DNA from: Verrucomicrobiales bacterium
GTDB lineage: Bacteria; Verrucomicrobiota; Verrucomicrobiia; Verrucomicrobiales; DEV007
DNA: 9,787 nt
NCBI GenBank assembly: GCA_002696885.1
Contig: NZSO01000041.1
Location: 3,253 to 13,039, forward strand
Direction: 5' to 3'
The translations under genes and the position numbers were made by a program. Shown piece by piece: positions 1 to 6,311 of this stretch; within the stretch, counting starts at the first letter, position 1; the number at the start of each line of letters is the position of its first letter. Under the pieces are notes generated by a model. It ran no database searches, was not told the DNA's origin, and saw nothing but the letters and a program-made list of their open reading frames with translations.

Positions 1-443
1 AGTTCTTTTCCATTGTGATCAAGGGCTAGCGCTTCCACTCCCTTGGGAGAGGTCCACGTAACATATACACGTTTTTCATCACAGCATGGTGTGGATGAGG
101 AAAAGTCGTTGAATCGATGTTGCCTATAAACTTCATGCTTTTGTTTGTTGCGCCACTTAACACTTCCATCTTCTAATGAAAGCGCCATCACGTATCGGGT
201 GCCTGGTGATTCTTTAGAGGATAAGGTCATGAAAACTGTTTGATCCCAAACTACCGGCGAAGAATGACCTGTACCGGGTAAATCAAAGGTCCACTTGATT
301 ACATTTTTGGTGATAGTACTAGGAATGGTTTCATCTGAGGAATGTCCAGAAGTGCCAGGTCCCCGAAACTGGGTCCATTCGTTACCAAACGCATTATTGA
401 TTACGAAAAGAACGAAAAAAACTGATAAAAGTTTAAAATTCAT
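1..443 (-). CDS. Secreted PQQ-type beta-propeller repeat protein, N-terminal part (cut by window edge)
   Basis: The frame is open on the minus strand from an ATG at 443 to the window edge, giving 147 codons plus two bases; the C-terminal part is outside. Residues 1-20 (MNFKLLSVFFVLFVINNAFG) form a Sec signal peptide: a lysine, a hydrophobic core, and an A-F-G end that suits signal peptidase I, so the protein is exported. The mature protein opens NEWTQFRGPGTSG, the typical start of PQQ/BamB-like beta-propeller proteins abundant in Planctomycetes and Verrucomicrobia. Blade-like strands follow: SSPVVWDQTVFMT (61-73), YVMALSLEDGSVKW (84-97), HRFNDFSSSTP (109-119) and RVYVTW (125-130). Proteins of this class are periplasmic or cell-surface; their substrates are mostly unknown, and neither an enzyme activity nor PQQ binding can be claimed here. 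The gene diverges from trpB. Confidence 0.85.
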   Translation of the reverse strand, partial: MNFKLLSVFFVLFVINNAFGNEWTQFRGPGTSGHSSDETIPSTITKNVIKWTFDLPGTGHSSPVVWDQTVFMTLSSKESPGTRYVMALSLEDGSVKWRNKQKHEVYRQHRFNDFSSSTPCCDEKRVYVTWTSPKGVEALALDHNGKE

Positions 444-501
444 AGTTTAAACATAGCTTCTCATCGTATTTTAGTCACGACGATTAGCAAAAATCATTTC
501 G

Positions 502-518
502 TCTATAACTTTTATAGA
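502..518. repeat. 17-bp inverted repeat in the divergent promoter region
   Basis: TCTATAA, a 3-base spacer (CTT), then TTATAGA form a perfect 7-bp inverted repeat. The left arm coincides with the candidate -10 of the leftward promoter, so it could be an operator. It is AT-rich and short enough to occur by chance. Confidence 0.35.
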
Positions 519-530
519 TATTTGATACAA
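502..530 (-). promoter_or_regulatory. Candidate sigma70-type promoter for the beta-propeller gene
   Basis: On the minus strand a TTGTAT (-35-like, 530-525) and a TATAGA (-10-like, 507-502) are separated by 17 bp. Transcription would start near 495, about 50 nt before the ATG at 443. The -35 overlaps that of the trpB promoter candidate on the other strand. This is motif reading by eye in AT-rich DNA, so moderate to low confidence. Confidence 0.3.
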
Positions 531-550
531 TTGACCAGTGAGCGTATTAT
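522..550 (+). promoter_or_regulatory. Candidate sigma70-type promoter for trpB
   Basis: TTGATA (522-527) and TATTAT (545-550) are separated by exactly 17 bp. A start site about 7 nt downstream of the -10 would fall near 557, leaving a 5' leader of only about 8 nt before the trpB ATG at 565. A second TATAAT at 551-556 has no -35 at a suitable distance (TTGACC at 531-536 is only 14 bp away). No trp leader, terminator or Shine-Dalgarno sequence is visible between here and the ATG. Confidence 0.4.
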
Positions 551-564
551 TATAATTAATTACA

Positions 565-1782
565 ATGCCCAATTCCCTCATAGAAGAACTTCCAGATGAA
601 AAAGGCCATTTTGGCACATATGGAGGCATGTTTGTTCCTGAAACACTGATGTCTGCCTTGGAACAATTGACCAAGGAGTATGAGTTAGCAAAATCAGATC
701 CTATGTTTCAAAATGAGTTGGACAACATGCTAAGAGAATATGTTGGAAGACCAACCCCTCTAACTTTTGCCGAGCGATGGACAGATCTTTTGGGTGGAGC
801 TAAGATTTATCTTAAGAGAGAGGATCTCCTTCATACCGGAGCGCATAAAATCAATAATGCCATGGGTCAAATTTTATTGGCCAAACGATTAGGAAAAAAT
901 CGTATCATTGCTGAAACTGGTGCTGGTCAGCATGGAGTGGCCACGGCAACTGTTTGTGCACGATTTGGTTTTGAATGTGTGATTTATATGGGTGAGGTCG
1001 ACATGGAAAGACAGGCCTTAAATGTTGCGAGAATGAGATTCTTGGGAGCTGAAGTTCGTGGAGTAACTGCTGGCCAAAGAACCCTCAAAGAGGCTGTTAA
1101 TGAGGCGATGCGTGATTGGGTTACGAACGTAAGATCGACTCATTACATATTAGGATCAGCACTTGGTTCACACCCATATCCAATGATGGTACGCGATTTT
1201 CATCGTGTCATCGGGGAAGAAGCAAGAAAGCAGATTCTTGAAAGAGAAGAAAGGCTTCCAGACTACTTGGTGGCCTGTGTCGGTGGAGGTAGTAATGCGA
1301 TGGGACTTTTTCACCCATTCTTGGCTGACGAATCAGTCAAGTTGTTAGGTGTTGAAGCGGGTGGGCGCGGAATTAATCGCGGGGAACATGCAGCAAGATT
1401 TCAGGGAGGAAAACTCGGTGTATTACAAGGGACAAAGACATGGCTTTTGTCAGATGATGATGGTCAGATTGAACTTACTCATTCTGTGTCTGCAGGTCTT
1501 GATTACGCAGCAGTAGGCCCCGAACATGCAAATCTAAAGGACGTAGGTCGGGCTGAATACACTTTTGCCACAGACGATGAGGCTTTGGAGGCGTTTCAGG
1601 AAGTATCTAAAGTAGAAGGAATTATACCGGCATTGGAAACTGCCCATGGTCTTGCAGGTGTCAGAAAATTAGCCCCTAAACTTGGCAAGGATGGCTTAAT
1701 TATATGTAATTGCTCCGGCCGTGGCGACAAAGACGTGGCTCAAGCAGCCAAAGCAATTTTTGGAGAAGACGTTTTTGGTTAG
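565..1782 (+). CDS. trpB: Tryptophan synthase beta chain
   Basis: TrpB condenses indole with L-serine to make L-tryptophan in the cytoplasm, using pyridoxal phosphate (PLP), and normally works with TrpA in an alpha2-beta2 complex. The 405 residues match the usual TrpB length. Visible family marks are: the opening GHFGTYGGMFVPETLM (14-29); HTGAHKINNAMGQ (90-102), with K95 as the PLP Schiff-base lysine; AETGAGQHG (116-124), with E117 as the catalytic glutamate; the phosphate-binding GGGSNA (240-245); GLDYAAVGPEH (311-321); and CNCSGRGDKD (381-390), with S384 facing the pyridine nitrogen. All key residues are present, so it should be active. The ATG at 565 sits just before the conserved start; there is no Shine-Dalgarno sequence. 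Neither trpA nor any other trp gene adjoins it, so the partner must be encoded elsewhere. The following gene starts 34 bp downstream and may be co-transcribed, since no terminator is seen. Confidence 0.97.
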   Translation: MPNSLIEELPDEKGHFGTYGGMFVPETLMSALEQLTKEYELAKSDPMFQNELDNMLREYVGRPTPLTFAERWTDLLGGAKIYLKREDLLHTGAHKINNAMGQILLAKRLGKNRIIAETGAGQHGVATATVCARFGFECVIYMGEVDMERQALNVARMRFLGAEVRGVTAGQRTLKEAVNEAMRDWVTNVRSTHYILGSALGSHPYPMMVRDFHRVIGEEARKQILEREERLPDYLVACVGGGSNAMGLFHPFLADESVKLLGVEAGGRGINRGEHAARFQGGKLGVLQGTKTWLLSDDDGQIELTHSVSAGLDYAAVGPEHANLKDVGRAEYTFATDDEALEAFQEVSKVEGIIPALETAHGLAGVRKLAPKLGKDGLIICNCSGRGDKDVAQAAKAIFGEDVFG

Positions 1783-1816
1783 ATCAAATTTAAACACTCT
1801 TAACTTCTAAAAACTT

Positions 1817-3514
1817 ATGAAGCTTCAATTAATAAATCTATGGATTTTAGCTGTCTCAGGCTTTTGTTTAATTGCCCAAGAGAAGGATGAAAAGTTGTCA
1901 GATCCAATTGATGTGACAGACGAGAAAGCCATTGAAGCTGCAGTGGGTAAAAGCGTCATGATCAAAGGCAAAGTGAGGAGCTCTGATAGTTCCCCTCAGA
2001 CAGCGGACATAAGAATTTGGTTTTCTGACAGCCTATTCAGGCTTTTTATCAAATCGGATGTTTTTGATTCTAAAGAGAATTGGAGGATTGATGAGTCAAT
2101 TGGCAAAGATGTATTTGTTCGAGGAAAAATAGTTAAAAATGGAGGCTTTACCCAGATCGAGCTCAAGGATCCCAAACAATGGGGTGAAAACAAATCAGAC
2201 GTTATTGCTGCAAACCCCAAAACTAATAATCCCGGTAAAGAAGGTAAACAAACTTATGAACCAGTATCACCAGGAGCAATTCTTCCAATTAAACCAGGAA
2301 CTAGAGAATTCAATCCTGTTGTCACTGAAGCGAGTGTTAAGGTTGTTCTGGGTATGCACGCCACAGAAGTGCCCAAGATGGTTATAAGTGAAGTCAGGGC
2401 AGAGCTTATCGAGTCAGAAGAGAGTGGTCCTATGCAGGCAACATTTGAGTCAAAACCTAAGCTTAATACAAAACCGATGGTTTCGGTAATGACCTATCTT
2501 CCAAGAAAGCATTTTGCTCAAGGCTGGCCCGTTAACCAGAACGTGCATTTTGTTATCGACGAGATTCAGGCTGACAGTGCACCGCCTAATTTCGCAGCTG
2601 CTTTTTTGATTGAATGTATTATGAGAGGTATTCAGGTGCCAGATAATTTAGTCATTTTTGGTGGAATGGATGGAGCAGGCAAAATTAACTATAAAATAGA
2701 TTCAAAAAGATCTCCGGGTACGCTGGGAGAGGCCATCAAGCTTACTGCTCAAGCTGCCCAAGCCCAGGGTGTGGATCCTGATGAGGGAAAGCCAAAACCA
2801 CAATTTTCTACCCCAAGTGCGCTTGGCAAAAAAGCGCCTTTGGCAAAAGATTCTTTTTACTTCATTACTGGGGAAGTTTCAGATTCTATTTTGGATGATT
2901 TGATTCTCGATAATGACATGATGTCTATCAATTCGACTCAAGTTATTTCATGTCTTAATCTTGACGAAGCAGTTAACTTTGCTCGTGATATTGCTCAAGG
3001 CGATGGTTTTGGCAAATCGCTCAATGATTTGAGTGCTGCCCAAAAAGTAATGCGTGAACGTTCCGTGCGGATGCTCTCCAATGCCCAAGTATGGAGCAGA
3101 GTCGTTGCCGCAGGAAGGGCCACTCCAAAAAATAAAACCGCATTTGCTTATGCTAGAATGAAAACAAGAAAAGTATCTAAGACCTATTCTTTGGATAAAT
3201 GTTTAGCTCATTTAGATCAACAAATTATTGCCGCACGCGGAAACGCTTTAGATAAGTTTAACGATAGAGAAATGCGCAAATACGTGAGAGATCTTGCCGA
3301 CAAAATGAAAGACATTCAGGGTAAGATACACCCAAAGGCTGTTCCGGTTCTTTCAAATGCACAAATATATCTCAAGGAGATTTCAGACCTAGCCTCTGAG
3401 AAGCGAGACGCAAAAGCCAATGCTGCTCAGATTTCAGAGCGTGCTCAGAAAGATTATGATGCCGCCAAAAAGGCTTATGATGATTCTAAGGCTGCTGCAT
3501 TAGCAACCCCATAG
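1817..3514 (+). CDS. Exported protein of unknown function with OB-like and degenerate Lon-like regions
   Basis: I do not recognise a named family. Residues 1-20 look like a Sec signal peptide (hydrophobic 5-19, ending C-L-I-A before QEKDEK), so export is likely; C17 is not in a clear lipobox. Residues about 36-120 alternate strands and end VFVRGKIVKNGGFTQIELKDP, which resembles a small OB-fold ('tRNA_anti-like') domain. A low-complexity linker rich in N, K and P follows (121-165). Residues about 170-315 resemble the Lon/S16 proteolytic fold: VHFVIDEIQADSAPPNFAAA lines up with the strand and Asp-Gly-Pro-Ser-Ala-Gly site of Lon, and GIQVPDNLVIFGGMDGAGKI (271-290) with the strand-turn after it. 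The catalytic Ser and Lys do not appear to be in place. Residues about 380-560 are helical, with a charged, Ala-rich probable coiled coil at 520-560. It lies 34 bp after trpB and ends 3 bp from a convergent gene. Coding status is firm; function is unknown. Confidence 0.85.
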   Translation: MKLQLINLWILAVSGFCLIAQEKDEKLSDPIDVTDEKAIEAAVGKSVMIKGKVRSSDSSPQTADIRIWFSDSLFRLFIKSDVFDSKENWRIDESIGKDVFVRGKIVKNGGFTQIELKDPKQWGENKSDVIAANPKTNNPGKEGKQTYEPVSPGAILPIKPGTREFNPVVTEASVKVVLGMHATEVPKMVISEVRAELIESEESGPMQATFESKPKLNTKPMVSVMTYLPRKHFAQGWPVNQNVHFVIDEIQADSAPPNFAAAFLIECIMRGIQVPDNLVIFGGMDGAGKINYKIDSKRSPGTLGEAIKLTAQAAQAQGVDPDEGKPKPQFSTPSALGKKAPLAKDSFYFITGEVSDSILDDLILDNDMMSINSTQVISCLNLDEAVNFARDIAQGDGFGKSLNDLSAAQKVMRERSVRMLSNAQVWSRVVAAGRATPKNKTAFAYARMKTRKVSKTYSLDKCLAHLDQQIIAARGNALDKFNDREMRKYVRDLADKMKDIQGKIHPKAVPVLSNAQIYLKEISDLASEKRDAKANAAQISERAQKDYDAAKKAYDDSKAAALATP

Positions 3515-3517
3515 TTT

Positions 3518-4408
3518 CTAGCCCCAAACTTGGATCTCTTCATCTTTATCGGCGTTACTCAGAGCCTCGTCGAATGCTTCTTGATCCCAGCCTTTGAGTT
3601 TGCCTAGATATTTAAATAATTTATCTGAACTAGCCACATTGGCTGGTATCTCGAGTTCCTCAGGATCACTTCCGTCTGGAAGGTTGATAGAAATAAGGGG
3701 ATCACCTGCATAAGAGGAAACCTTCACTCCGACAATGTCACCCCAAGGAACCGTGCCAACCTTTTCCTCGCCTTCATAAATCTCAATCATCTTGGCCGTG
3801 AACTTGTAAGTTAATGAAGTTTCATCATCATCATCATCGCTGTCCATAACGACATCATCTTCATCGTCTACAGAATCTTCTTCATCGTCCTCATTTTCTT
3901 CTGGCCCTCTGGGTTCAATACCAAAACCACTTGCAGGATCAAAATTGAACTCACCGTTTTTTAGGATGGCATGAATGTCAGCAAGCCAGCCTTCGAACGA
4001 ATCAGCGAGTTCCTCATTTTCGTCACTACTGACATATTTACTAATGCCCCCTGTTTCAAGCTCAACGCAAAGCATATCGCCTGAACCATCTTCCGCAAAA
4101 GGTAGCCAATCACCCGGGCAGATGTCATCTTCTCCTGCATCATCCCTTAGTCCTTCTAGTTCATCCCAAGACTCCTGTACGAGATCCAGTGGCATGAGGC
4201 TAAACATATCAAAGAAACCAGGATTGCTTTCTTGGCTCTGACCGTTGTGCATGATAAGGAAGTCCCTGTAATCAGTGGGAAGTTCCTGACCAATGTATTC
4301 CTCAAGAGCTTCGACTTCAGATTCGTCGGCTCCTAGATTCAATGACTCTAATATTTCACTTGCTTTCGATGTTAGTTCACCTTCGAGACGGGACCAAATC
4401 TTCTTCAT
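3518..4408 (-). CDS. SMI1/KNR4 (SUKH)-domain protein with acidic linker
   Basis: Residues about 20-150 match the SMI1/KNR4 (SUKH) fold: an N-terminal helix, EVEALEEYIGQELPTDYRDFL (31-51) followed by MHNG (53-56), then LMPLDLVQESWDEL (71-84), DWLPFAEDGSGDMLCVEL (100-117) and SFEGWLADIHAIL (137-149). Residues 170-197 are an extremely acidic Asp/Glu linker. Residues about 198-296 form a second, probably folded unit (LTYKFTAKMIEIYEGEEKVGTVPWGDIVGVKVSSYAGDP at 199-237, then predicted helices), which I cannot name. SUKH proteins include immunity proteins of contact-dependent toxins as well as cellular regulators. No toxin gene adjoins, so an immunity role is not supported. The gene lies 20 bp downstream of hflX on the same strand and is probably co-transcribed. 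The ATG at 4408 begins MKKIWSRLEGEL and has only AT-rich sequence upstream, no Shine-Dalgarno. Confidence 0.85.
   Translation of the reverse strand: MKKIWSRLEGELTSKASEILESLNLGADESEVEALEEYIGQELPTDYRDFLIMHNGQSQESNPGFFDMFSLMPLDLVQESWDELEGLRDDAGEDDICPGDWLPFAEDGSGDMLCVELETGGISKYVSSDENEELADSFEGWLADIHAILKNGEFNFDPASGFGIEPRGPEENEDDEEDSVDDEDDVVMDSDDDDDETSLTYKFTAKMIEIYEGEEKVGTVPWGDIVGVKVSSYAGDPLISINLPDGSDPEELEIPANVASSDKLFKYLGKLKGWDQEAFDEALSNADKDEEIQVWG
3822..3838 (-). repeat. In-frame GAT trinucleotide repeat encoding an Asp run
   Basis: Five consecutive TCA units plus TC on the plus strand read as GAT GAT GAT GAT GAT on the coding strand. They give the five-Asp run at the end of the acidic linker of the SUKH-domain protein. 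Slippage here would change length by whole codons without a frameshift. Confidence 0.7.
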
Positions 4409-4428
4409 AAAATTTAGTGGTTAGTTGT

Positions 4429-5754
4429 TTATTCACCCGTAGCGGGACTCTCTACATTTTCAGCCATAACGAATTCCGCAAACTTCGCAAGAAAACGTTT
4501 TGAATAAATTGCATTTATTATTATGTCGTTTTGTTCGTATTCCTGACTCAAAATCTTCCCTTCGCGATGTAAAAGTGCCACCAAATCTTGCCGAGATTGC
4601 GGTATTTTAAGGGTTTTTCGCACAATTTTGCTTAATAGCATCTCATTGATTTTGCTTAAAAGATCCTCAATTCCATGCCCATTTTTCACAGAAATTAAAA
4701 CTGCGTCTGGAAAAATAATTTTTAGTTCTTCCAGCCTTTCGGTGCTGATTACATCGATTTTGTTAATGGCAGGTATGATTCTTTTTTCATCCGCACCAAG
4801 CTCTTTGAGGACATCCAGAGTCGTTTGGAAATGTTCTTCAACATTTTCAGAGCTTCCATCAATGACGTGAATTAAAAAATCAGCCAACACTGCCTCCTCA
4901 AGGGTTGCCTTAAAACTTTCAACTAATCCATGCGGTAATCTTCTAACAAACCCAACGGTATCAGTCAGAAGAATAGTATGACCATCGTCTAAATCTAATT
5001 TTCTGGTAGTTGTATCTAGGGTTGCAAATAGTTTATCTTCTGCCAAAACGGTGCTTTCAGTTAAGCCGTTTAGCAAAGAAGATTTACCAGCGTTTGTGTA
5101 GCCCACGATTGCTGCATGAGGCAGGTCGGCGCGGTTCCTCTCTTTGCGTTGAGTTTTTCGTTGTTGACGAACTTTTTCAAGTTCGGCTTTGACTCTATCA
5201 ATTTTTTTTCGAGCAAGGCGCCGATCAACCTCAATTTGTTTTTCACCCTCACCTCTGGCAGCACCACCACCGCCCTTGCCGCCACCCGATCCACCGCCTT
5301 GGCGGTCTAAGTGGCTCCACATTCGAGCCATTCTTGGTAAGGTGTATTGCATTTTTGCAAGTTGCACCTGTAACCTTGCTTCTTTGGTACGAGCTCTAAG
5401 AGAAAAAATGTCAAGGATCACTTCTTGACGATCAATGACAAGAATTTCGGAATCATTTTCCCAATTCCTTTGCTGATTAGGAGAGAGCTCATTATCAAAA
5501 ATAATACAGTCACAGTTGAGCTCTTTTGATTTTTCAATGATCTCAGCCATCTTTCCTTTACCCATCAGGTGAGATGGAAAATTTTCACGTACTCGAACAA
5601 GAATGCTATCCATAATTCCTATGCCAAGAGTTTGAACGAGCTCATTTAATTCCTCCAGTAGGCTTGAAGCTTCCTTTTCTTTGGACTTATCCAAAAAGAC
5701 TCCAACCAATAAAGCTCTCTCAACGAGTTGAGGTTTTTCTCGAACTTCAAACAT
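4429..5754 (-). CDS. hflX: GTPase HflX (ribosome-associated)
   Basis: HflX is a cytoplasmic GTPase that binds 50S subunits and, in studied bacteria, splits stalled or hibernating 70S ribosomes under stress. The 441 residues hold the N-terminal nucleotide-binding-like domain (about 10-115, with VERALLVGV and a GKGKMAEI motif at 65-72), a glycine-rich linker followed by a charged helical stretch (about 153-205), the G domain (about 210-375), and a short C-terminal domain. G motifs: G1 GYTNAGKS (218-225), G2 FATLDTTTR (243-251), G3 DTVG (265-268) with FVRRLPHGLVESFKATLEE after it, and G4 NKID (331-334). The G2 loop has DTTT where DPT is more common, and the linker has more glycines than most HflX. 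The start at 5754 has no Shine-Dalgarno. It diverges from the thioesterase gene and reads into the SUKH-domain gene 20 bp on. Confidence 0.96.
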   Translation of the reverse strand: MFEVREKPQLVERALLVGVFLDKSKEKEASSLLEELNELVQTLGIGIMDSILVRVRENFPSHLMGKGKMAEIIEKSKELNCDCIIFDNELSPNQQRNWENDSEILVIDRQEVILDIFSLRARTKEARLQVQLAKMQYTLPRMARMWSHLDRQGGGSGGGKGGGGAARGEGEKQIEVDRRLARKKIDRVKAELEKVRQQRKTQRKERNRADLPHAAIVGYTNAGKSSLLNGLTESTVLAEDKLFATLDTTTRKLDLDDGHTILLTDTVGFVRRLPHGLVESFKATLEEAVLADFLIHVIDGSSENVEEHFQTTLDVLKELGADEKRIIPAINKIDVISTERLEELKIIFPDAVLISVKNGHGIEDLLSKINEMLLSKIVRKTLKIPQSRQDLVALLHREGKILSQEYEQNDIIINAIYSKRFLAKFAEFVMAENVESPATGE

Positions 5755-5785
5755 AAGTTATTAATGCCTTAATTCACTTAACGCC

Positions 5786-5799
5786 ATGCTTGCAAGCAT
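5786..5799. promoter_or_regulatory. 14-bp perfect palindrome at the hflX promoter candidate
   Basis: ATGCTTGCAAGCAT is identical to its reverse complement. It begins inside a perfect minus-strand TATAAT (5803-5798) and covers the predicted hflX start site (about 5791), a typical repressor-operator position. A second short palindrome, CATGCATG, lies at 5813-5820 in the same divergent region. The binding protein is unknown. Confidence 0.4.
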
Positions 5800-5803
5800 T
5801 ATA
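5798..5803 (-). promoter_or_regulatory. Candidate -10 element for hflX
   Basis: A consensus TATAAT reads leftward, about 45 bp upstream of the hflX ATG at 5754. The expected -35 position (around 5821-5826, CATCTA) is poor, so this promoter may need an activator, or the match may be chance. Confidence 0.3.
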
Positions 5804-5897
5804 TTGATTTAGCATGCATGTAGATGTTTTTTTCCTAGATATGAGTTTACTAATGCCCTTTTTTAAATGAAATCAATTAAACCAAATAGATCCTAGT

Positions 5898-6311
5898 ATG
5901 CCTAAAAGCCCTATAGTAGAAACAAATCATCAGGTGATGTTTTACGATTCGGATGCAGCGGGTGTCGTTCATAATATTGCTTATTTAAGATACATTGAAA
6001 AAAACAGAACTCTATTAGGTGTGGAACTGGGACTTGATTACAAAGAAATGTCCAAAGAACAGACCTACGGGGCCGTAATTAGGACCGAGATTGATTACAA
6101 GAGTCCAGCCCTTTTAGGGGATGAAATCATGGTTAGGGGCTGGCTGGCGGAAATTGGCAAAGTGCGATTCTGGTGTGCCTTTGAAATCATTAGAACCGAG
6201 GATCAATCAAAGTTAGTCAGCTGTAAGCAACAGCTTGCACTCGTAAAAATGCCTGGTGGAAAACCTCTAAGATTACCAGCCGAATGGAGAGAAGGTTTTA
6301 ACAATGGATAA
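5898..6311 (+). CDS. Acyl-CoA thioesterase, YbgC/FadM (4HBT hotdog) family
   Basis: The 137 residues are the normal size of a single-hotdog thioesterase. The active-site signature is clear: MFYDSDAAGVVHNIAYLRYIEKNRT (14-38). It contains the Y-x-D-x-D-x-x-G-V-V-H-N pattern in which the first Asp (D17) is the catalytic acid in 4-hydroxybenzoyl-CoA thioesterase and YbgC. The rest fits the fold: IDYKSPALLGDEIMVRGWL (65-83) and FEIIRTEDQSKLVSCKQQLALV (95-116). These enzymes hydrolyse acyl-CoA thioesters in the cytoplasm; the substrate cannot be read from the sequence. No tol-pal genes adjoin, so the ybgC name is not assigned. The gene overlaps truA by 8 bp, so the two are probably co-transcribed and translationally coupled. 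No Shine-Dalgarno is seen before the ATG at 5898. Confidence 0.9.
   Translation: MPKSPIVETNHQVMFYDSDAAGVVHNIAYLRYIEKNRTLLGVELGLDYKEMSKEQTYGAVIRTEIDYKSPALLGDEIMVRGWLAEIGKVRFWCAFEIIRTEDQSKLVSCKQQLALVKMPGGKPLRLPAEWREGFNNG

Noticed and set aside
3500..3530. Bidirectional terminator between the convergent genes ending at 3514 and 3518
   Set aside because: The 3-bp gap and flanking codons contain no GC-rich inverted repeat; the same holds for the 11 bp between truA and leuA.
3975..4241. An 88-codon ORF antisense to the SUKH-domain gene, Ser/Pro rich
   Set aside because: Its Ser-rich content is what the complement of acidic Asp/Glu codons produces; no start signal or domain.
3518..4408. Toxin-immunity module based on the SUKH domain
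   Set aside because: No toxin, secretion or recombination-hotspot gene is present; the neighbours are hflX and an exported protein.
4409..4428. Small element or Shine-Dalgarno between hflX and the SUKH-domain gene
   Set aside because: The 20-bp spacer is plain AT-rich sequence with no purine-rich site or repeat.
5116..5428. Overlapping plus-strand ORFs opposite the HflX glycine linker, Pro/Ser rich
   Set aside because: The prolines are the complement of the glycine codons of hflX, whose own frame is certain.
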